Shown here: positions 39,450 to 49,149 of the stretch, piece after piece
How positions within the stretch are numbered: position 1 is the stretch's first letter
Layout of the letters: each line of letters opens with the position of its first letter
From: Sphingobacteriales bacterium JAD_PAG50586_3
GTDB lineage: Bacteria; Bacteroidota; Bacteroidia; CAMBQF01
Assembly: GCA_023213195.1 (NCBI GenBank)
Contig: CP096135.1
Span: 1,754,616-1,818,615 of the forward strand
Direction: 5' to 3'
Length of the DNA stretch: 64,000 bases
The notes under the pieces: generated by a model
The model's input: only the letters and a program-made list of their open reading frames with translations
What the model was told of the DNA's origin: nothing
Databases searched by the model: none
Position numbers and translations under genes: made by a program

Positions 39450-39611
39450 ATGAGACTTGTAGCAGGAATAATAATTGTTGCAGCCTTTGTAGTATGGGCG
39501 TTATACAGGCTTTTAATTAAAAAAGACCTTAGGCAAAACACAACTGCTTTGTATACCTACGGCGGCTTTGCCTTAGCGTGGACACTTATTTATCTTTGGC
39601 TGATTAACTAA
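39450..39611 (+). CDS. Short two-helix membrane peptide
   Basis: 53 residues: RLVAGIIIVAAFVVWALYRLLIKKD, a polar bend, then FALAWTLIYLWLIN. Intact frame from ATG to TAA, composition like a genuine small membrane protein. It follows the previous gene by 38 bases on the same strand. Function unknown. Confidence 0.55.
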   Translation: MRLVAGIIIVAAFVVWALYRLLIKKDLRQNTTALYTYGGFALAWTLIYLWLIN

Positions 39612-39615
39612 TCTT

Positions 39616-39924
39616 CTATTTTGGTGGATACAATATGGCCTTAGCATAAATCCAGCCCGCCACTTTACTATCACCCGGTTCTACATCCCAAGTTTTGTCC
39701 AAAATACAATGCTCGCAAAACCTGCCGTATGGGTTGTTTTCACATTCAAGTGCGGTACAATAGGTAATGGCGGCCATAACATCTTCACTCGTTAATTCGT
39801 GGTCTGTCATATAATCCTTGCCATCAATATAAACCCCGTATACAATATTATGTACTGTAAGCCGAGTACCCTTTAATGTAGGCTGGCCTCCAACCATTGT
39901 TTTATCGCATACAATTTCACTCAT
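39616..39924 (-). CDS. DUF433-domain protein with a Cys-rich tail
   Basis: 102 residues. The N-terminal 65 residues match the DUF433 pattern (GGQPTLKGTRLTVHNIVYGV ... HELTSEDVMAAITYC), a small winged-helix-like fold found in antitoxin-type regulators. After it comes CENNPYGRFCEHCIL, a C-x7-C-x2-C arrangement that could bind metal and is not part of the basic domain. No PIN-type toxin gene adjoins. Its stop-start spacing to the acs gene is only two bases, so it is probably translated with acs. Confidence 0.75.
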   Translation of the reverse strand: MSEIVCDKTMVGGQPTLKGTRLTVHNIVYGVYIDGKDYMTDHELTSEDVMAAITYCTALECENNPYGRFCEHCILDKTWDVEPGDSKVAGWIYAKAILYPPK

Positions 39925-39926
39925 AA

Positions 39927-41829
39927 CTACAACCCCGCCCCTTTAACAATTACATCAACCACAGTGGGGTCTAGCAGGGTAGTGGTATCGCCTAAATTAG
40001 ACACGTCACCCTCAGCAACCTTACGTAGTATTCGGCGCATAATTTTACCGCTGCGGGTTTTAGGTAAGCCTGGTACAATCTGAATCTTATCGGGCTTGGC
40101 AATAGGGCCAATTTGGCCCGTAACTGTTTTTAGTATACTGGCCTTTATTGCTTCTTCACTCTCATGGTCGTCGTGTTCCAAAATAACAAAGGCGTAAATA
40201 CCCTGCCCTTTAATATCGTGCGGAAACCCAACAACAGCACTCTCTACCACATTTATGTCTTCATTAATGGCATTCTCAATTTCGGCAGTGCCAAAGCGGT
40301 GGCCCGATACATTTATCACATCATCAACCCTGCCAATAATACGGTACATACCCTCCATATCCCTGCGTGCACCATCGCCTGTAAAGTATAGGTTTTTATA
40401 GGTTGAGAAGTAGTTTACACGGCAACGCTCATGGTCGCCATAGGTGGTGCGTATCATACCCGGCCAAGGGAATTTTATAGCGAGATAACCTTCCACACCG
40501 TTCTCTTTTATTTCATCGCCAACGGCATCAACCAACACAGGCTGTATGCCCGGCAACGGCAACCCGGCAAACGATGGCTTTAAGGGCGATACACCCGCCA
40601 GTGCCGATATCATTATACCTCCTGTTTCGGTCTGCCACCAAGTATCTACCACAGGGCAGTTTTTCTTGCCTATATGCTCATCGTACCAATGCTAAGGCCT
40701 CTTCGTTTATAGGTTCGCCCACGCTTCCCAGCGTTTTCAACGAGCTTAAATCATAAGGCGTAACATACTCTAACCCTTGCGCCATTAACGACCGTATAGC
40801 CGTTGGCGCGGTGTAGAATATATTCACTTGGTGCTTGTCAATTACCTGCCAAAAGCGGCCGGCATCGGGGTAGGTGGGTACGCCCTCAAACATAAGCGTA
40901 GTAGCGCCGTTAAGCAGCGGCCCGTATAGTATGTAGGTATGGCCTGTAACCCAGCCAATATCGGCCGTACACCAGTACACATCACTTTCGTTATACTGAA
41001 AAACATTGGCAAAACTGTAGCCTGCATACACCATATAGCCGCCGCAGGTATGCACTACGCCTTTGGGTTTTCCGGTAGAGCCCGATGTGTAGAGTATAAA
41101 CAACATATCCTCCGCGTCCATTTCGGTAGCGGGGCATTCAGCTGATACAGACTGTACAGCTTCGTGGTACCAAACATCCCGGTTGCTATCCATGTCAACA
41201 GCCATATCCAGTCGGTTTACCACCAATACTTTTTTAATTGATGGGCAGCTTTTTACCGCTTCATCAACCACAGCTTTAACTGCAATTTGCTTGTTACCGC
41301 GACTCATACCATCCGATGTAAGCACATACGCGCAATCAGAATCGTTTATCCTGTCGGCAATGGAGTTGGCAGAGAAACCCGCAAACACCACCGAGTGTAC
41401 AGCTCCAATGCGTGCACAGGCCAATACTGTAAAACTCAATTCAGGAATCATTGGCATATAAATGCACACCCTGTCGCCTTTTTGCACCCCCATGTTTTTT
41501 AGCACGTTGGCCATGCGGCAAACGTTTTCGTATAGTTCGCGGTAAGTGTATTTTTTAACCGCTTCGCCGGGTTCATTAGGTTCCCATATCAGGGCTGTTT
41601 TATCGCCGCGTGTGGCTAAGTGGCGGTCAAGGCAGTTTTCGGTAATGTTCAATTTACCACCCTCAAACCATTTAATAACTGGCTCTGTAAAGTTCCAGCT
41701 AAGGGTTTTATCCCAACGCTTGCGCCAATTAAAGTTGCCGGCTACATCATCCCAAAAACCTTCCGGGTTTTCTACACTGTGTTTATATGCTGCCTCGTAC
41801 TCGGCAAAGCTCTTTATCCTAAAATCCAT
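39927..41829 (-). CDS. acs: Acetyl-coenzyme A synthetase, frameshifted
   Basis: Converts acetate, ATP and CoA to acetyl-CoA via acetyl-AMP. About 634 residues, normal length. From ATG 41829: FRIKSFAEYEAAYKHSVENPEGFWDDVA; adenylation motifs YTSGSTGKPKGVVHTCGGY, WWQTETGG, GDGARRDMEGMYRIIGRVDDVINVSGHRFGTAEIE and the C-terminal RSGKIMRRILR with the Lys that is acetylated for regulation. The frame breaks near 40692, where one extra T separates EEALA from WYDEHIGKKNCPVVDTWW; the fragments are 40678-41829 and 39927-40700. The DUF433 gene starts two bases after its stop. Confidence 0.93.
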
Positions 41830-41915
41830 TTTCAAAACTTTAATGGGCAAGTTATAAAATCTCTGCACGTCATCCTGTCCCAATAATTATCGTTATTGTT
41901 TCAGTAGCTCCAAAT

Positions 41916-42329
41916 TCACCGCATCCCTTTTTGGTCGAAGGATTTATTTTCCTTCTTTTTCTCGGGTTTTTCGGCTTTATCGGTTTTCTTGGTGCGGTCT
42001 AATATAGTTTCCAATAGCCCGGGTATTTTATCAACAGCCGATGCTAAAGCTCCTTGCTTAATGGGTATAAAATTTATCTCGTTACCGCGAGATACCAAAA
42101 AGCCTACCGGCCCCATGCCTACACCTGCGGCAACGCCACCACCATTGTTTGTACCGGTGCCACCTTCGCCACCGCCACCACCAAGTCCAAACCCAATGCG
42201 CATAACAGGTACACACTCATACTCACCCAGTTTAAACGGTTGCCCTACAATAGATTCTATTTTTGCTTCGTTTTTTAAAAACTCAGTCATTTTAGCCAAT
42301 AGCTCGTCAATATTAACATTAGTACCCAT
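41916..42329 (-). CDS. GerW/YtfJ-family protein
   Basis: 137 residues. The N-terminus NVNIDELLAKMTEFLKNEAKIESIVGQPFKLGEYECVPVMRIGFGLGGGGG is the GerW (YtfJ) domain, named for a spore-germination protein of Bacillus but widespread in non-sporulating bacteria. A glycine-rich segment and AAGVGMGPVGFLVSRGNEINFIPI follow, then a Lys/Glu-rich tail. Role in Bacteroidota unknown. The neighbouring gene looks like YtfI, the same pairing as in Bacillus. Confidence 0.85.
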   Translation of the reverse strand: MGTNVNIDELLAKMTEFLKNEAKIESIVGQPFKLGEYECVPVMRIGFGLGGGGGEGGTGTNNGGGVAAGVGMGPVGFLVSRGNEINFIPIKQGALASAVDKIPGLLETILDRTKKTDKAEKPEKKKENKSFDQKGMR

Positions 42330-42340
42330 AGTTATTTGTA

Positions 42341-42876
42341 TTATTTAGTTTTCGTTTTATTTGTTTTTAGTATTGTTTTTAATACGCGCCATGCGCTGTT
42401 TTTTACAGTAAGTAACAGGTAATTATCTCCCGTAAAATTTATTGTTACATCGTGGCCCCATGTATAGCGGTACCAGGCAAAAAGCCCATACAGCTCTCCG
42501 TTAAGGGCAAAGTCGCCGGTATCTAAATGCCAACTAAATTTTTCTACTTTAAAAGAACGTATAATGGCCAGTACCTTTCTCCAGGGCACAGTGCGTTCAT
42601 TTGTAGTTTTTTCTGTTGTTTCAGCCAACGGCTCGGGGCTATCAGTTGGTATATTTTTTAGCGCGGTAATCAGGTCATACTCCTTATGCCACCAGGCTAT
42701 TTTTACTTCAACCCGTGGGTCTAACCCATTAAAGTAAAATCGCCCGCGCGCAAAGCCAAAAAACGTATCCTGTATAAGTTGTTTAAAGTATCTATTTCTA
42801 ACACCACCGGGGCAACCATCACATAAATTAATATGCCAAGTATAATTATTAGTAGTATTAGTAGCGCTATCCACAT
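42341..42876 (-). CDS. YtfI/DUF2953-like membrane protein, frameshifted
   Basis: About 178 residues. Reading from ATG 42876 gives WIALLILLIIILGILIYVMVAPVVLEIDTLNNLYRIR, a membrane helix and short beta segment; a T-run near 42762 one base short then joins FFGFARGRFYFNGLDPRVEVKIAW and the remaining soluble region. The order helix, short beta region, long soluble part, together with its place 11 bases before the GerW gene, matches the ytfI-ytfJ pair of Bacillus. I infer DUF2953 on that basis; direct sequence evidence is weak. Confidence 0.6.
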
Positions 42877-43144
42877 TTAGTTTGCGTTGGTAGTGTAAAC
42901 AAAACCCCGTAGTTATATGCATTGTTTAACCCTGCAAAGGTAAACAGGCAATACAACTGGTGTATGACAAATATCAGCCATAAACTTCGTTTTCCTCTGT
43001 TTTATTTAATTAATCTTAAGTTAATAGTTAGCACTGTTTGTTACTATAGTTTATCCTTTTAAATGCTACATCCCGTAGTTAATACAGCCGTTTTCGCTCC
43101 TATGTTTTAATAAAACACTGCTATGTCTTAACACACCAACAACT

Positions 43145-43192
43145 CTCCCTTTTAAAGGGAGTACCTCTGACCTTGTGTCAGAGGGGAGGGAT
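43145..43192. repeat. Composite palindromic element
   Basis: CTCCCTTTTAAAGGGAG inverted box followed by a CTCTGAC/GTCAGAG hairpin and a GAGGGA end. One of a family dispersed through this window. Confidence 0.65.
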
Positions 43193-43264
43193 TTTAATTG
43201 GTGTCAAAACCTTACAGTGTGTAGTTAATCCACTCATTTTCACGGGGCTCTCCCCGTCTTACAC

Positions 43265-43320
43265 CCCGGCTTTCAGCCACCCCTCTCCACGCGTGGAGAG
43301 GGGAAAGACAATTCAATTTA
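43265..43320. repeat. Composite palindromic element
   Basis: CCCCTCTCCACGCGTGGAGAGGGG, a 24-base perfect palindrome (43280-43303), in a CCCGGCTT context. Confidence 0.6.
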
Positions 43321-43390
43321 TTGTATTGTCAGGGGAGAGGTTACACCCCTGCAGCGTGTAGCCCGATAACACGTTTTCACGGTACGTTTT

Positions 43391-43434
43391 ATCTCCTCTC
43401 GAGAGGAGTACCTCGGCTATGCCGAGGGGAGGTG
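43391..43434. repeat. Composite palindromic element
   Basis: CTCCTCTCGAGAGGAG inverted box, then a CCTCGGC/GCCGAGG hairpin with loop TAT, then GGAGGTG. Confidence 0.65.
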
Positions 43435-43609
43435 TGTTATTATTTGATTTTTCATTTTTCACTTTTCATTTTTAGTTTAATACAAACACCTCAACCCCGA
43501 CAGTTTTTAACTCGTCGGGGTTAAAGCATAAATACAGCTGGGTATCTTACTTACAGAGCCTAATTCAAAGATGATTTCAGCATACTTAACTATTCATTTT
43601 TAGTTTTAA

Positions 43610-43662
43610 GTCCCCTCCTTTTTAAGGAGGGGTGTCCGCTATGCGGGACGGGGTGGTTACTT
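43610..43662. repeat. Composite palindromic element
   Basis: CCCCTCCTTTTTAAGGAGGGG inverted box, then GTCCGC/GCGGGAC hairpin and GGGGTGG. Confidence 0.65.
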
Positions 43663-43858
43663 TTGCAGTACTGCATTTTTGGTTTTTTACTGATAACCGA
43701 CAGCATACGGTGCCAAGAAGTTATTGCGCAATAACGGGTACAAAGATACGACACTTTATAAGATAAGTCAAGTGTTTTAGTATAATAAGTTTAAATGCGT
43801 TTGATAGTTAGTCTGTTAAAAAAAATTTAATTTTGAATCAAAACTAAAACCACTTGCT

Positions 43859-44380
43859 ATGTTACTTTCTATGTTTGATTCAAAAATAGTAGAAATATTT
43901 GCCGGATACGGTATCACAGGTCTTGCTTTGTTAGGGGCAATCATATTAGCTATTAAATTCGATTGGAGTTTAAAAGGAGTATCATCAGCAGGTAAAGTGT
44001 TTCTTTCAACCTTAACATTAATTATCGTTGGCGGTATTATATTCATCGCAGCTACATTATCTAGCAGTTATGATAAAGTGTATGAGGGTAAAATTGATGA
44101 TGTGGGGGTTGTAATGGAACTTACAATTAGTAATGGTAAAATATCTGGAAGGGAATATTATAAAGAAATAAGAAAAGACATTATAATTGTTGGAACTTAT
44201 AATAAGGAAAATGAAACCATATTGCTATGGGAACAATGGCCCAATGGTAGAAAAGAAGGCGAATATAAAGGCAAGCTGAATGAGAACACCATTTCAGGTA
44301 CTTGGACAAGGTTAAGAGATAACAAGAAGCGCAAGTTCTTATTAACCGAAACCGAATCTGATTACGAAGATTTACGTTAA
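43859..44380 (+). CDS. Membrane protein of unknown function
   Basis: 173 residues: two helices (about 15-36 and 43-70, GITGLALLGAIILAI and TLTLIIVGGIIFIAATL) followed by a soluble domain with EGKIDDVGVVMELTISNGKISGREYY and WEQWPNGRKEGEYKGKLNENTISGTWTRL, a repeated beta-hairpin pattern. I do not recognise the family. AT-rich codon use like its neighbours to 46.5 kb. Confidence 0.6.
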   Translation: MLLSMFDSKIVEIFAGYGITGLALLGAIILAIKFDWSLKGVSSAGKVFLSTLTLIIVGGIIFIAATLSSSYDKVYEGKIDDVGVVMELTISNGKISGREYYKEIRKDIIIVGTYNKENETILLWEQWPNGRKEGEYKGKLNENTISGTWTRLRDNKKRKFLLTETESDYEDLR

Positions 44381-44414
44381 TGCTTTAATCAGCTACAAGC
44401 TAATAGCAGCAAGG

Positions 44415-44762
44415 CTACTTTTTAAAAACATATGGAGTAATGGTGATTTTATAAAACCCAATCTTCGATTTACTCTTATTATCAATGTATAATGCCCCGT
44501 CCCTAAATTCGTACGATTGAAACTTGGGCGATAACTTTAAATGCAAATCCTCCGAGTTAATCGCATCACCCTCGTCAATATTTATAGTGCCGTAGTTAAA
44601 CTTGGTTAAAGTAAGTTTAACGTTCAGGTTTTCTATCACTTTCAGCCCGTTGTAAGCATATTCTATAGTAGCCGGGAACAGCATATTACCATTACCCAGC
44701 ACCTGCATATAGGTAATAGAATCTTTAAATTTATCAAACTCCAATATGTTCTGGGCTTCCAT
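44415..44762 (-). CDS. Unknown protein, tandem paralogue A
   Basis: 115 residues, soluble, beta-rich, no signal. Starts EAQNILEFDKFKDSITYMQ and contains FPATIEYAYNGLKVIENLNVKLTL and YGTINIDEGDAINSEDLHLKLSPKFQSYEF. About half the residues match the gene at 44869-45204. No function can be assigned. Confidence 0.6.
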   Translation of the reverse strand: MEAQNILEFDKFKDSITYMQVLGNGNMLFPATIEYAYNGLKVIENLNVKLTLTKFNYGTINIDEGDAINSEDLHLKLSPKFQSYEFRDGALYIDNKSKSKIGFYKITITPYVFKK

Positions 44763-44868
44763 AGTTTTAAATAATTACGGCTGCAAAGGTAGGGATAAAG
44801 GGCGTTCCACAGTTTAAATTAAATAAGTTAGTGATACAAGGACTGGGTAAAATTATTTGATTTGAGAT

Positions 44869-45204
44869 TTAAAGTGGTGTAATTACTATCTCGTAAGGGC
44901 CTATTTTTGAAGCAGATTTATACTCAATATAAAAAGAATTATTTTTAAATTTATATGATTGAAATTGAGGGTATAAATCTAAATAATGATTTTGCGAATT
45001 TATTATATTTCCTTCATCGATACATATTTTACCATACTCAAATGTGGTTAATGTAAGTGTTACGTTCAAATCCTCTCTTATTCTTATACCATTATAATAA
45101 TATTCAACGGTAGCAGGAAATTGAATATTGCCATTTGCAAATTCTTTAGCTGATATAATACAATTTTTAAAATCGTAAAATTCTATTAGGTTTTGGGCTT
45201 CCAT
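44869..45204 (-). CDS. Unknown protein, tandem paralogue B
   Basis: 111 residues, same pattern as 44415-44762 (start EAQNLIEFYDFKNCI, then FPATVEYYYNGIRI, YGKICIDEGNIINSQ and FQSYKFKNNSFYI). Copies lie about 106 bases apart on the same strand: a recent duplication, here with more Asn and Ile codons. Function unknown. Confidence 0.6.
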   Translation of the reverse strand: MEAQNLIEFYDFKNCIISAKEFANGNIQFPATVEYYYNGIRIREDLNVTLTLTTFEYGKICIDEGNIINSQNHYLDLYPQFQSYKFKNNSFYIEYKSASKIGPYEIVITPL

Positions 45205-45300
45205 ATTTGATATTTGTTCTTATGTCTATGTGGCTCAATGTAAGTTAAGATTATGGAGATATACTTATTATTTAGTAAGAAGATAAGTGCGATTTTAAAA

Positions 45301-46493
45301 TTAACTTTCTTGCTTAGATAATATTTGTTTTTTAAAGTCTCTCCAAAGTTCATCAAAAGACTTTTTGTTGGTTTTCCAATCAGTAATAATTCGCTTTGTT
45401 TCTTCAGTTCTATTAGGGTGAACTTCTTCAAATAGTATTTTAATTAAATCTATATCTTTTTCTAAGGCAATTCTATTTCTTTCTTTTTTAACGTTTAAAT
45501 CTCGGCTTGCATTATCTTGTGCTATTTCAATTTCATTTGTGTCTATTAACTTTCTTTTCTCTTGATAAGACCTGTCTTGAATATAATACTTTGCTATTAA
45601 TGGAATTAACTCAAAAACAATTAAAATTGCCATTAGTAAATAGTATCTGTTACTAAGCCTTCCCGTTTTGTCCTCACTAAGAAGTTCGTCAAAAGCTTCA
45701 TATCGTATCAAAATTCCTTTTTCAGTTAGATTTTTTCTATATTTATCAGTTTGAACGTTAATAATATTATTAATACTATCAACGCTTGCTTGATACTTTT
45801 TTATTTTTTTATCATTGCGTTCTTTTAATTCTGTAAAAACGTTATATTCTGCATTGAATTCTTTTTGTTTTCTTTCAGAAACACCTGCATATCCTCTTAT
45901 GCCAGTGCCTCCGCTAGCATCCATTTCTTGAAAGTATTTTTTCTTAAATCTTCTACTTCCTCATATTTCTTTTTAGTTTCATTGTCGACTGTAGATATTA
46001 AAATTTGGAATTCTTTTTTAGGAACTGAATACGTGCTGTCAATTTTATTTCTCTGCTGAAGCACTTTTGTTTCTGTAATTAATGGTATCTGTCTATTAAT
46101 GTCGTCTTTGTAGATAAATAAAATCCATGCTTCTCCTACAAATGCACCAATTAAAGTAGCCAATATAAGACGTGCTATAAAACCTGTTATTGTAAATTTG
46201 CCAGCAACAAGTGTTCGGTCAATTGTTAAAATTGCATAGCCCATAAACCCACCCATTAATAATTTAGGGAGTATGCCGCTAAAAATTGTACTAGCATAAA
46301 AAAACCATGAAAAGGTTGCAAAAATCCAAGTTACCATTACAGCTAAGCCAACTATTTTATAATTGAAACGTGAATTAACTGAGTCTTTTAGAATTTCTTT
46401 ATTTCCTGCTGCAAACCACCACAGAATGTGATCAATCTCGCTTGGTTCTTTAATAGAACGATTTGTCATGTCAACATTTTCAATTTTCGGCAT
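45301..46493 (-). CDS. DUF4407 membrane protein, frameshifted
   Basis: About 397 residues. The N-terminal half (45897-46493) has ILWWFAAGNKEILKDS, then four helices (MVTWIFATFSWFFYAS, LLMGGFMGYAILTIDR, FIARLILATLIGAF and nearby) typical of DUF4407. After a break near 45938 (A-run one base short, joining EDLRKKYFQEMDASGGTG) comes a long coiled-coil (KERNDKKIKKYQASVDSINN...) with another helix, and a charged tail. Other DUF4407 proteins are integral membrane proteins of unknown role. Codons are AT-rich compared with the SUF operon. Confidence 0.75.
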
Positions 46494-46658
46494 AGCTTAT
46501 GTGTTTAGTACCACAATATTATATTTTCATTTTTATAATTACAATTTTTTTTTAATACTTATGTTTTTGTCTTTATAATTTCGCCATGGTCGGTGTTTAG
46601 CGAAGCGTCACCGACCATCTGTTATTTCCACTTAAATTTGCCTTGCCAATTTTACCCC

Positions 46659-47009
46659 ATGGACAACACCCGCGTTTATAAAATGAAATTTTCAGGGGTA
46701 TACCCGCACTACATAGCCAAGGCCGAGAAAAAAGGCCGCACTAAAGAAGAGGTAGACGAGGTTATCCGTTGGCTTACCGGCTACAGCCAAGAGAAACTGC
46801 AACAACAAATAGACCAGCAGATAGACTTTGAAACCTTCTTTGCCCAAGCACCGCAACTAAACCCCAATGTATCTAAAATTACCGGCGTTATCTGCGGCTA
46901 CCGTGTAGAGGATATTGAAGACCCACTTATGCAGAAAGTCCGCTACCTGGATAAGCTGGTAGACGAGCTGGCCAAAGGCAAAACCATGGAGAAAATCCTA
47001 AGGAAATAA
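46659..47009 (+). CDS. DUF2200 family protein
   Basis: 116 residues from ATG 46659: [50 protein letters not shown] ... [33 protein letters not shown]. This compact, helical, Lys-rich protein matches the DUF2200 pattern well. Function unknown. Followed by a palindromic element. Confidence 0.8.
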   Translation: MDNTRVYKMKFSGVYPHYIAKAEKKGRTKEEVDEVIRWLTGYSQEKLQQQIDQQIDFETFFAQAPQLNPNVSKITGVICGYRVEDIEDPLMQKVRYLDKLVDELAKGKTMEKILRK

Positions 47010-47018
47010 CTTTGAAAT

Positions 47019-47090
47019 CCCTCCCCTTCGCGATGCTCGGGTACTCCTACTGACGCTACGGTCAGCACTGTGAGCTTTAAAAGGGAGATT
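47019..47090. repeat. Composite palindromic element
   Basis: CCTCCCCTTCGCG start, then a CTGACGCTACGGTCAG hairpin and AAAAGGGAGA end: same family as the elements at 43.1-43.7 kb. Confidence 0.5.
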
Positions 47091-47134
47091 TGTTTTCTGA
47101 CCCCTGTCCGCTGACCCCTGATCTCTAAAAGAAA

Positions 47135-47166
47135 TTTGCCCTGCATTTGCTTTTTTCGTACCTTTG
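47135..47166 (+). promoter_or_regulatory. Promoter of the SUF operon
   Basis: TTTG at 47135-47138, 20 bases, TACCTTTG at 47159-47166. The first ATG (47235) is 68 bases beyond. Confidence 0.75.
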
Positions 47167-47234
47167 TATAGAATAAATCTAAATAGAGGTAAACATATTA
47201 CGTAAACCTTTGTTTGATTGCAAATTACCGTATT

Positions 47235-47564
47235 ATGATTACAGTATCTGAAACAGCAAAAAGTAAAGTAGTTAGCCTGCTGGGCGAAGAGGGTAAAAAC
47301 CCTGCTGAAAGCTACATTAGGGTAGGGGTAGAGAGCGGCGGCTGCTCGGGCTTGTCGTACAAGCTTGAGTTTAGCAACGAGCTTCGCCCCGACGACCAGG
47401 TATTTGAAGACAAAGGCGTAAAAATTGCCGTAGATAAAAAAAGCTTTTTGTATTTAATTGGTACCGAGCTTGATTACTCAGGCGGTATCAACGGCAAAGG
47501 CTTTGAATTTAACAACCCTAACGCCAAGCGCACCTGCGGTTGTGGCGAGAGTTTTTCGCTTTAA
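47235..47564 (+). CDS. Iron-sulfur cluster assembly accessory protein (SufA/IscA type)
   Basis: A-type scaffold/carrier of 109 residues from ATG 47235. It has the conserved Cys in [16 protein letters not shown] and the C-terminal TCGCGESF. It accepts and delivers 2Fe-2S or 4Fe-4S clusters. First gene of the SUF operon, 22 bases before sufB, with a consensus promoter upstream. Confidence 0.92.
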   Translation: MITVSETAKSKVVSLLGEEGKNPAESYIRVGVESGGCSGLSYKLEFSNELRPDDQVFEDKGVKIAVDKKSFLYLIGTELDYSGGINGKGFEFNNPNAKRTCGCGESFSL

Positions 47565-47586
47565 CAGTTTAACACACAAGCCCGTA

Positions 47587-49023
47587 ATGGCACAAGATAT
47601 TTTAGAAGAAATAACCTCGTCGGAATACAAGTACGGCTTTGTAACAGACATTGAGGCCGATAGCGCCCCAATGGGCCTGAGCGAAGACATTGTGCGCTTT
47701 ATTTCAGCCAAAAAGAACGAACCCGAGTGGATGCTTGAATCCCGTTTAAAAGCCTACCGCCATTGGCTTAAAATGGAAGAGCCTACATGGGCGCACGTTC
47801 AGTACCCAAAAATCGATTTTCAGAATATCATTTACTACTCGGCCCCTAAGCAAACCAAGGTGTTAAACAGCCTTGACGAGGTAGATCCTGAGTTGTTAAA
47901 GACGTTTGAAAAGCTGGGAATATCGCTAGAAGAGCAAAAGCGCCTTACCGGTGTGGCTGTAGATGCGGTTATTGATAGCGTATCGGTTAAAACCACCTTT
48001 AAAGAAAAGCTGGGCGAGTTGGGGATTATCTTCTCATCGTTTAGCGAAGCCGTGCACGAGCACCCCGAACTGATTAAAAAGTACATGGGTTCAGTAGTGC
48101 CGTATACTGATAATTACTACGCGGCCCTTAACGCGGCTGTGTTTAGCGATGGTTCTTTCTGCTACATACCCAAAGGGGTGCGTTGCCCAATGGAACTGTC
48201 TACATACTTCCGCATAAACTCTGCGGGTACAGGCCAGTTTGAGCGTACGCTAATTGTTGCTGATGAAGGCAGCTATGTATCGTACCTTGAAGGCTGCACC
48301 GCCCCAATGCGCGATGAAAACCAACTGCATGCCGCGGTGGTTGAGTTAATTTCGCACGATAATGCCGAAATTAAATACTCTACCGTGCAAAACTGGTACC
48401 CCGGCGATAAAGATGGCAAAGGCGGCATTTACAACTTTGTAACCAAGCGCGGCGTTTGCTATACCAACGCCAAAATATCATGGACACAGGTAGAAACCGG
48501 CTCGGCTATTACCTGCAAATACCCAAGCGTTATTTTAAAGGGCGATAACTCTACCGGCGAGTTTTACTCGGTAGCCGTTACCAACAACATGCAGCAGGCC
48601 GATACCGGCACCAAGATGATTCATATTGGCAAAAACACCAAGTCTACCATTATATCTAAAGGTATATCGGCAGGCAAGAGCAACAACTCGTACCGCGGGT
48701 TGGTGCGTATTGGTAAAAAGGCCGAAAATGCCCGTAACTTCTCGCAATGCGACAGTTTACTTATGGGCGATAAATGCGGTGCGCATACTTACCCATACAT
48801 TGAGATTGGCAACAGCAGCGGCGTGGTAGAACACGAAGCAACCACCTCTAAAATTGGCGAAGACCAAATATTTTACTGCAACCAACGCGGCATTAGCAAC
48901 GAAGATGCTATAGGGTTAATTGTAAACGGCTACTGCAAAGAGGTACTTAACAAACTGCCTATGGAGTTTGCCGTTGAAGCCCAAAAGCTGCTAAGCATTA
49001 GCTTAGAGGGCAGCGTAGGTTAA
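47587..49023 (+). CDS. sufB: Fe-S cluster assembly protein SufB
   Basis: 478 residues, full length, intact. Scaffold subunit of the SufBCD complex. Start chosen at ATG 47587 ([22 protein letters not shown]); the upstream frame overlaps sufA. Recognisable segments are [41 protein letters not shown] and [26 protein letters not shown] near the end, with YLEGCTAP. Clusters are built on the SufB-SufD interface using sulfur from SufS. A palindromic element of about 85 bases follows before sufC. Confidence 0.97.
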   Translation: MAQDILEEITSSEYKYGFVTDIEADSAPMGLSEDIVRFISAKKNEPEWMLESRLKAYRHWLKMEEPTWAHVQYPKIDFQNIIYYSAPKQTKVLNSLDEVDPELLKTFEKLGISLEEQKRLTGVAVDAVIDSVSVKTTFKEKLGELGIIFSSFSEAVHEHPELIKKYMGSVVPYTDNYYAALNAAVFSDGSFCYIPKGVRCPMELSTYFRINSAGTGQFERTLIVADEGSYVSYLEGCTAPMRDENQLHAAVVELISHDNAEIKYSTVQNWYPGDKDGKGGIYNFVTKRGVCYTNAKISWTQVETGSAITCKYPSVILKGDNSTGEFYSVAVTNNMQQADTGTKMIHIGKNTKSTIISKGISAGKSNNSYRGLVRIGKKAENARNFSQCDSLLMGDKCGAHTYPYIEIGNSSGVVEHEATTSKIGEDQIFYCNQRGISNEDAIGLIVNGYCKEVLNKLPMEFAVEAQKLLSISLEGSVG

Positions 49024-49024
49024 A

Positions 49025-49110
49025 TGACCCCCTCCCCAACCCTCCCCTTTAAGGGGAGGGAGTAAAAATCCCCTCTTGAGAGGGGTGCCGAGCGAAGCGA
49101 AGGCGGGGTG
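49025..49110. repeat. Composite palindromic element inside the SUF operon
   Basis: CCCTCCCC...GGGGAGGG and CCCCTCTTGAGAGGGG boxes followed by GCGAAGGCGGGG. It separates sufB from sufC by 126 bases where the rest of the operon is tightly packed. Confidence 0.65.
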
Positions 49111-49149
49111 TGTATTGAACAACAAACAAGATTTAGAACACAAACGATA

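Larger units (their letters stand above)
42877..43858. other. Repeat-rich spacer, about 980 bases
   Basis: No credible gene. It holds at least four palindromic elements (43145-43192, 43265-43320, 43391-43434 and 43610-43662), each an inverted G/C-rich box followed by a smaller hairpin, separated by AT-rich sequence. Reading frames here are artefacts. Confidence 0.7.

Noticed and set aside
42877..43858. Protein-coding genes in the repeat-rich spacer
   Set aside because: All frames are short, overlap inverted repeats and have no recognisable motifs.
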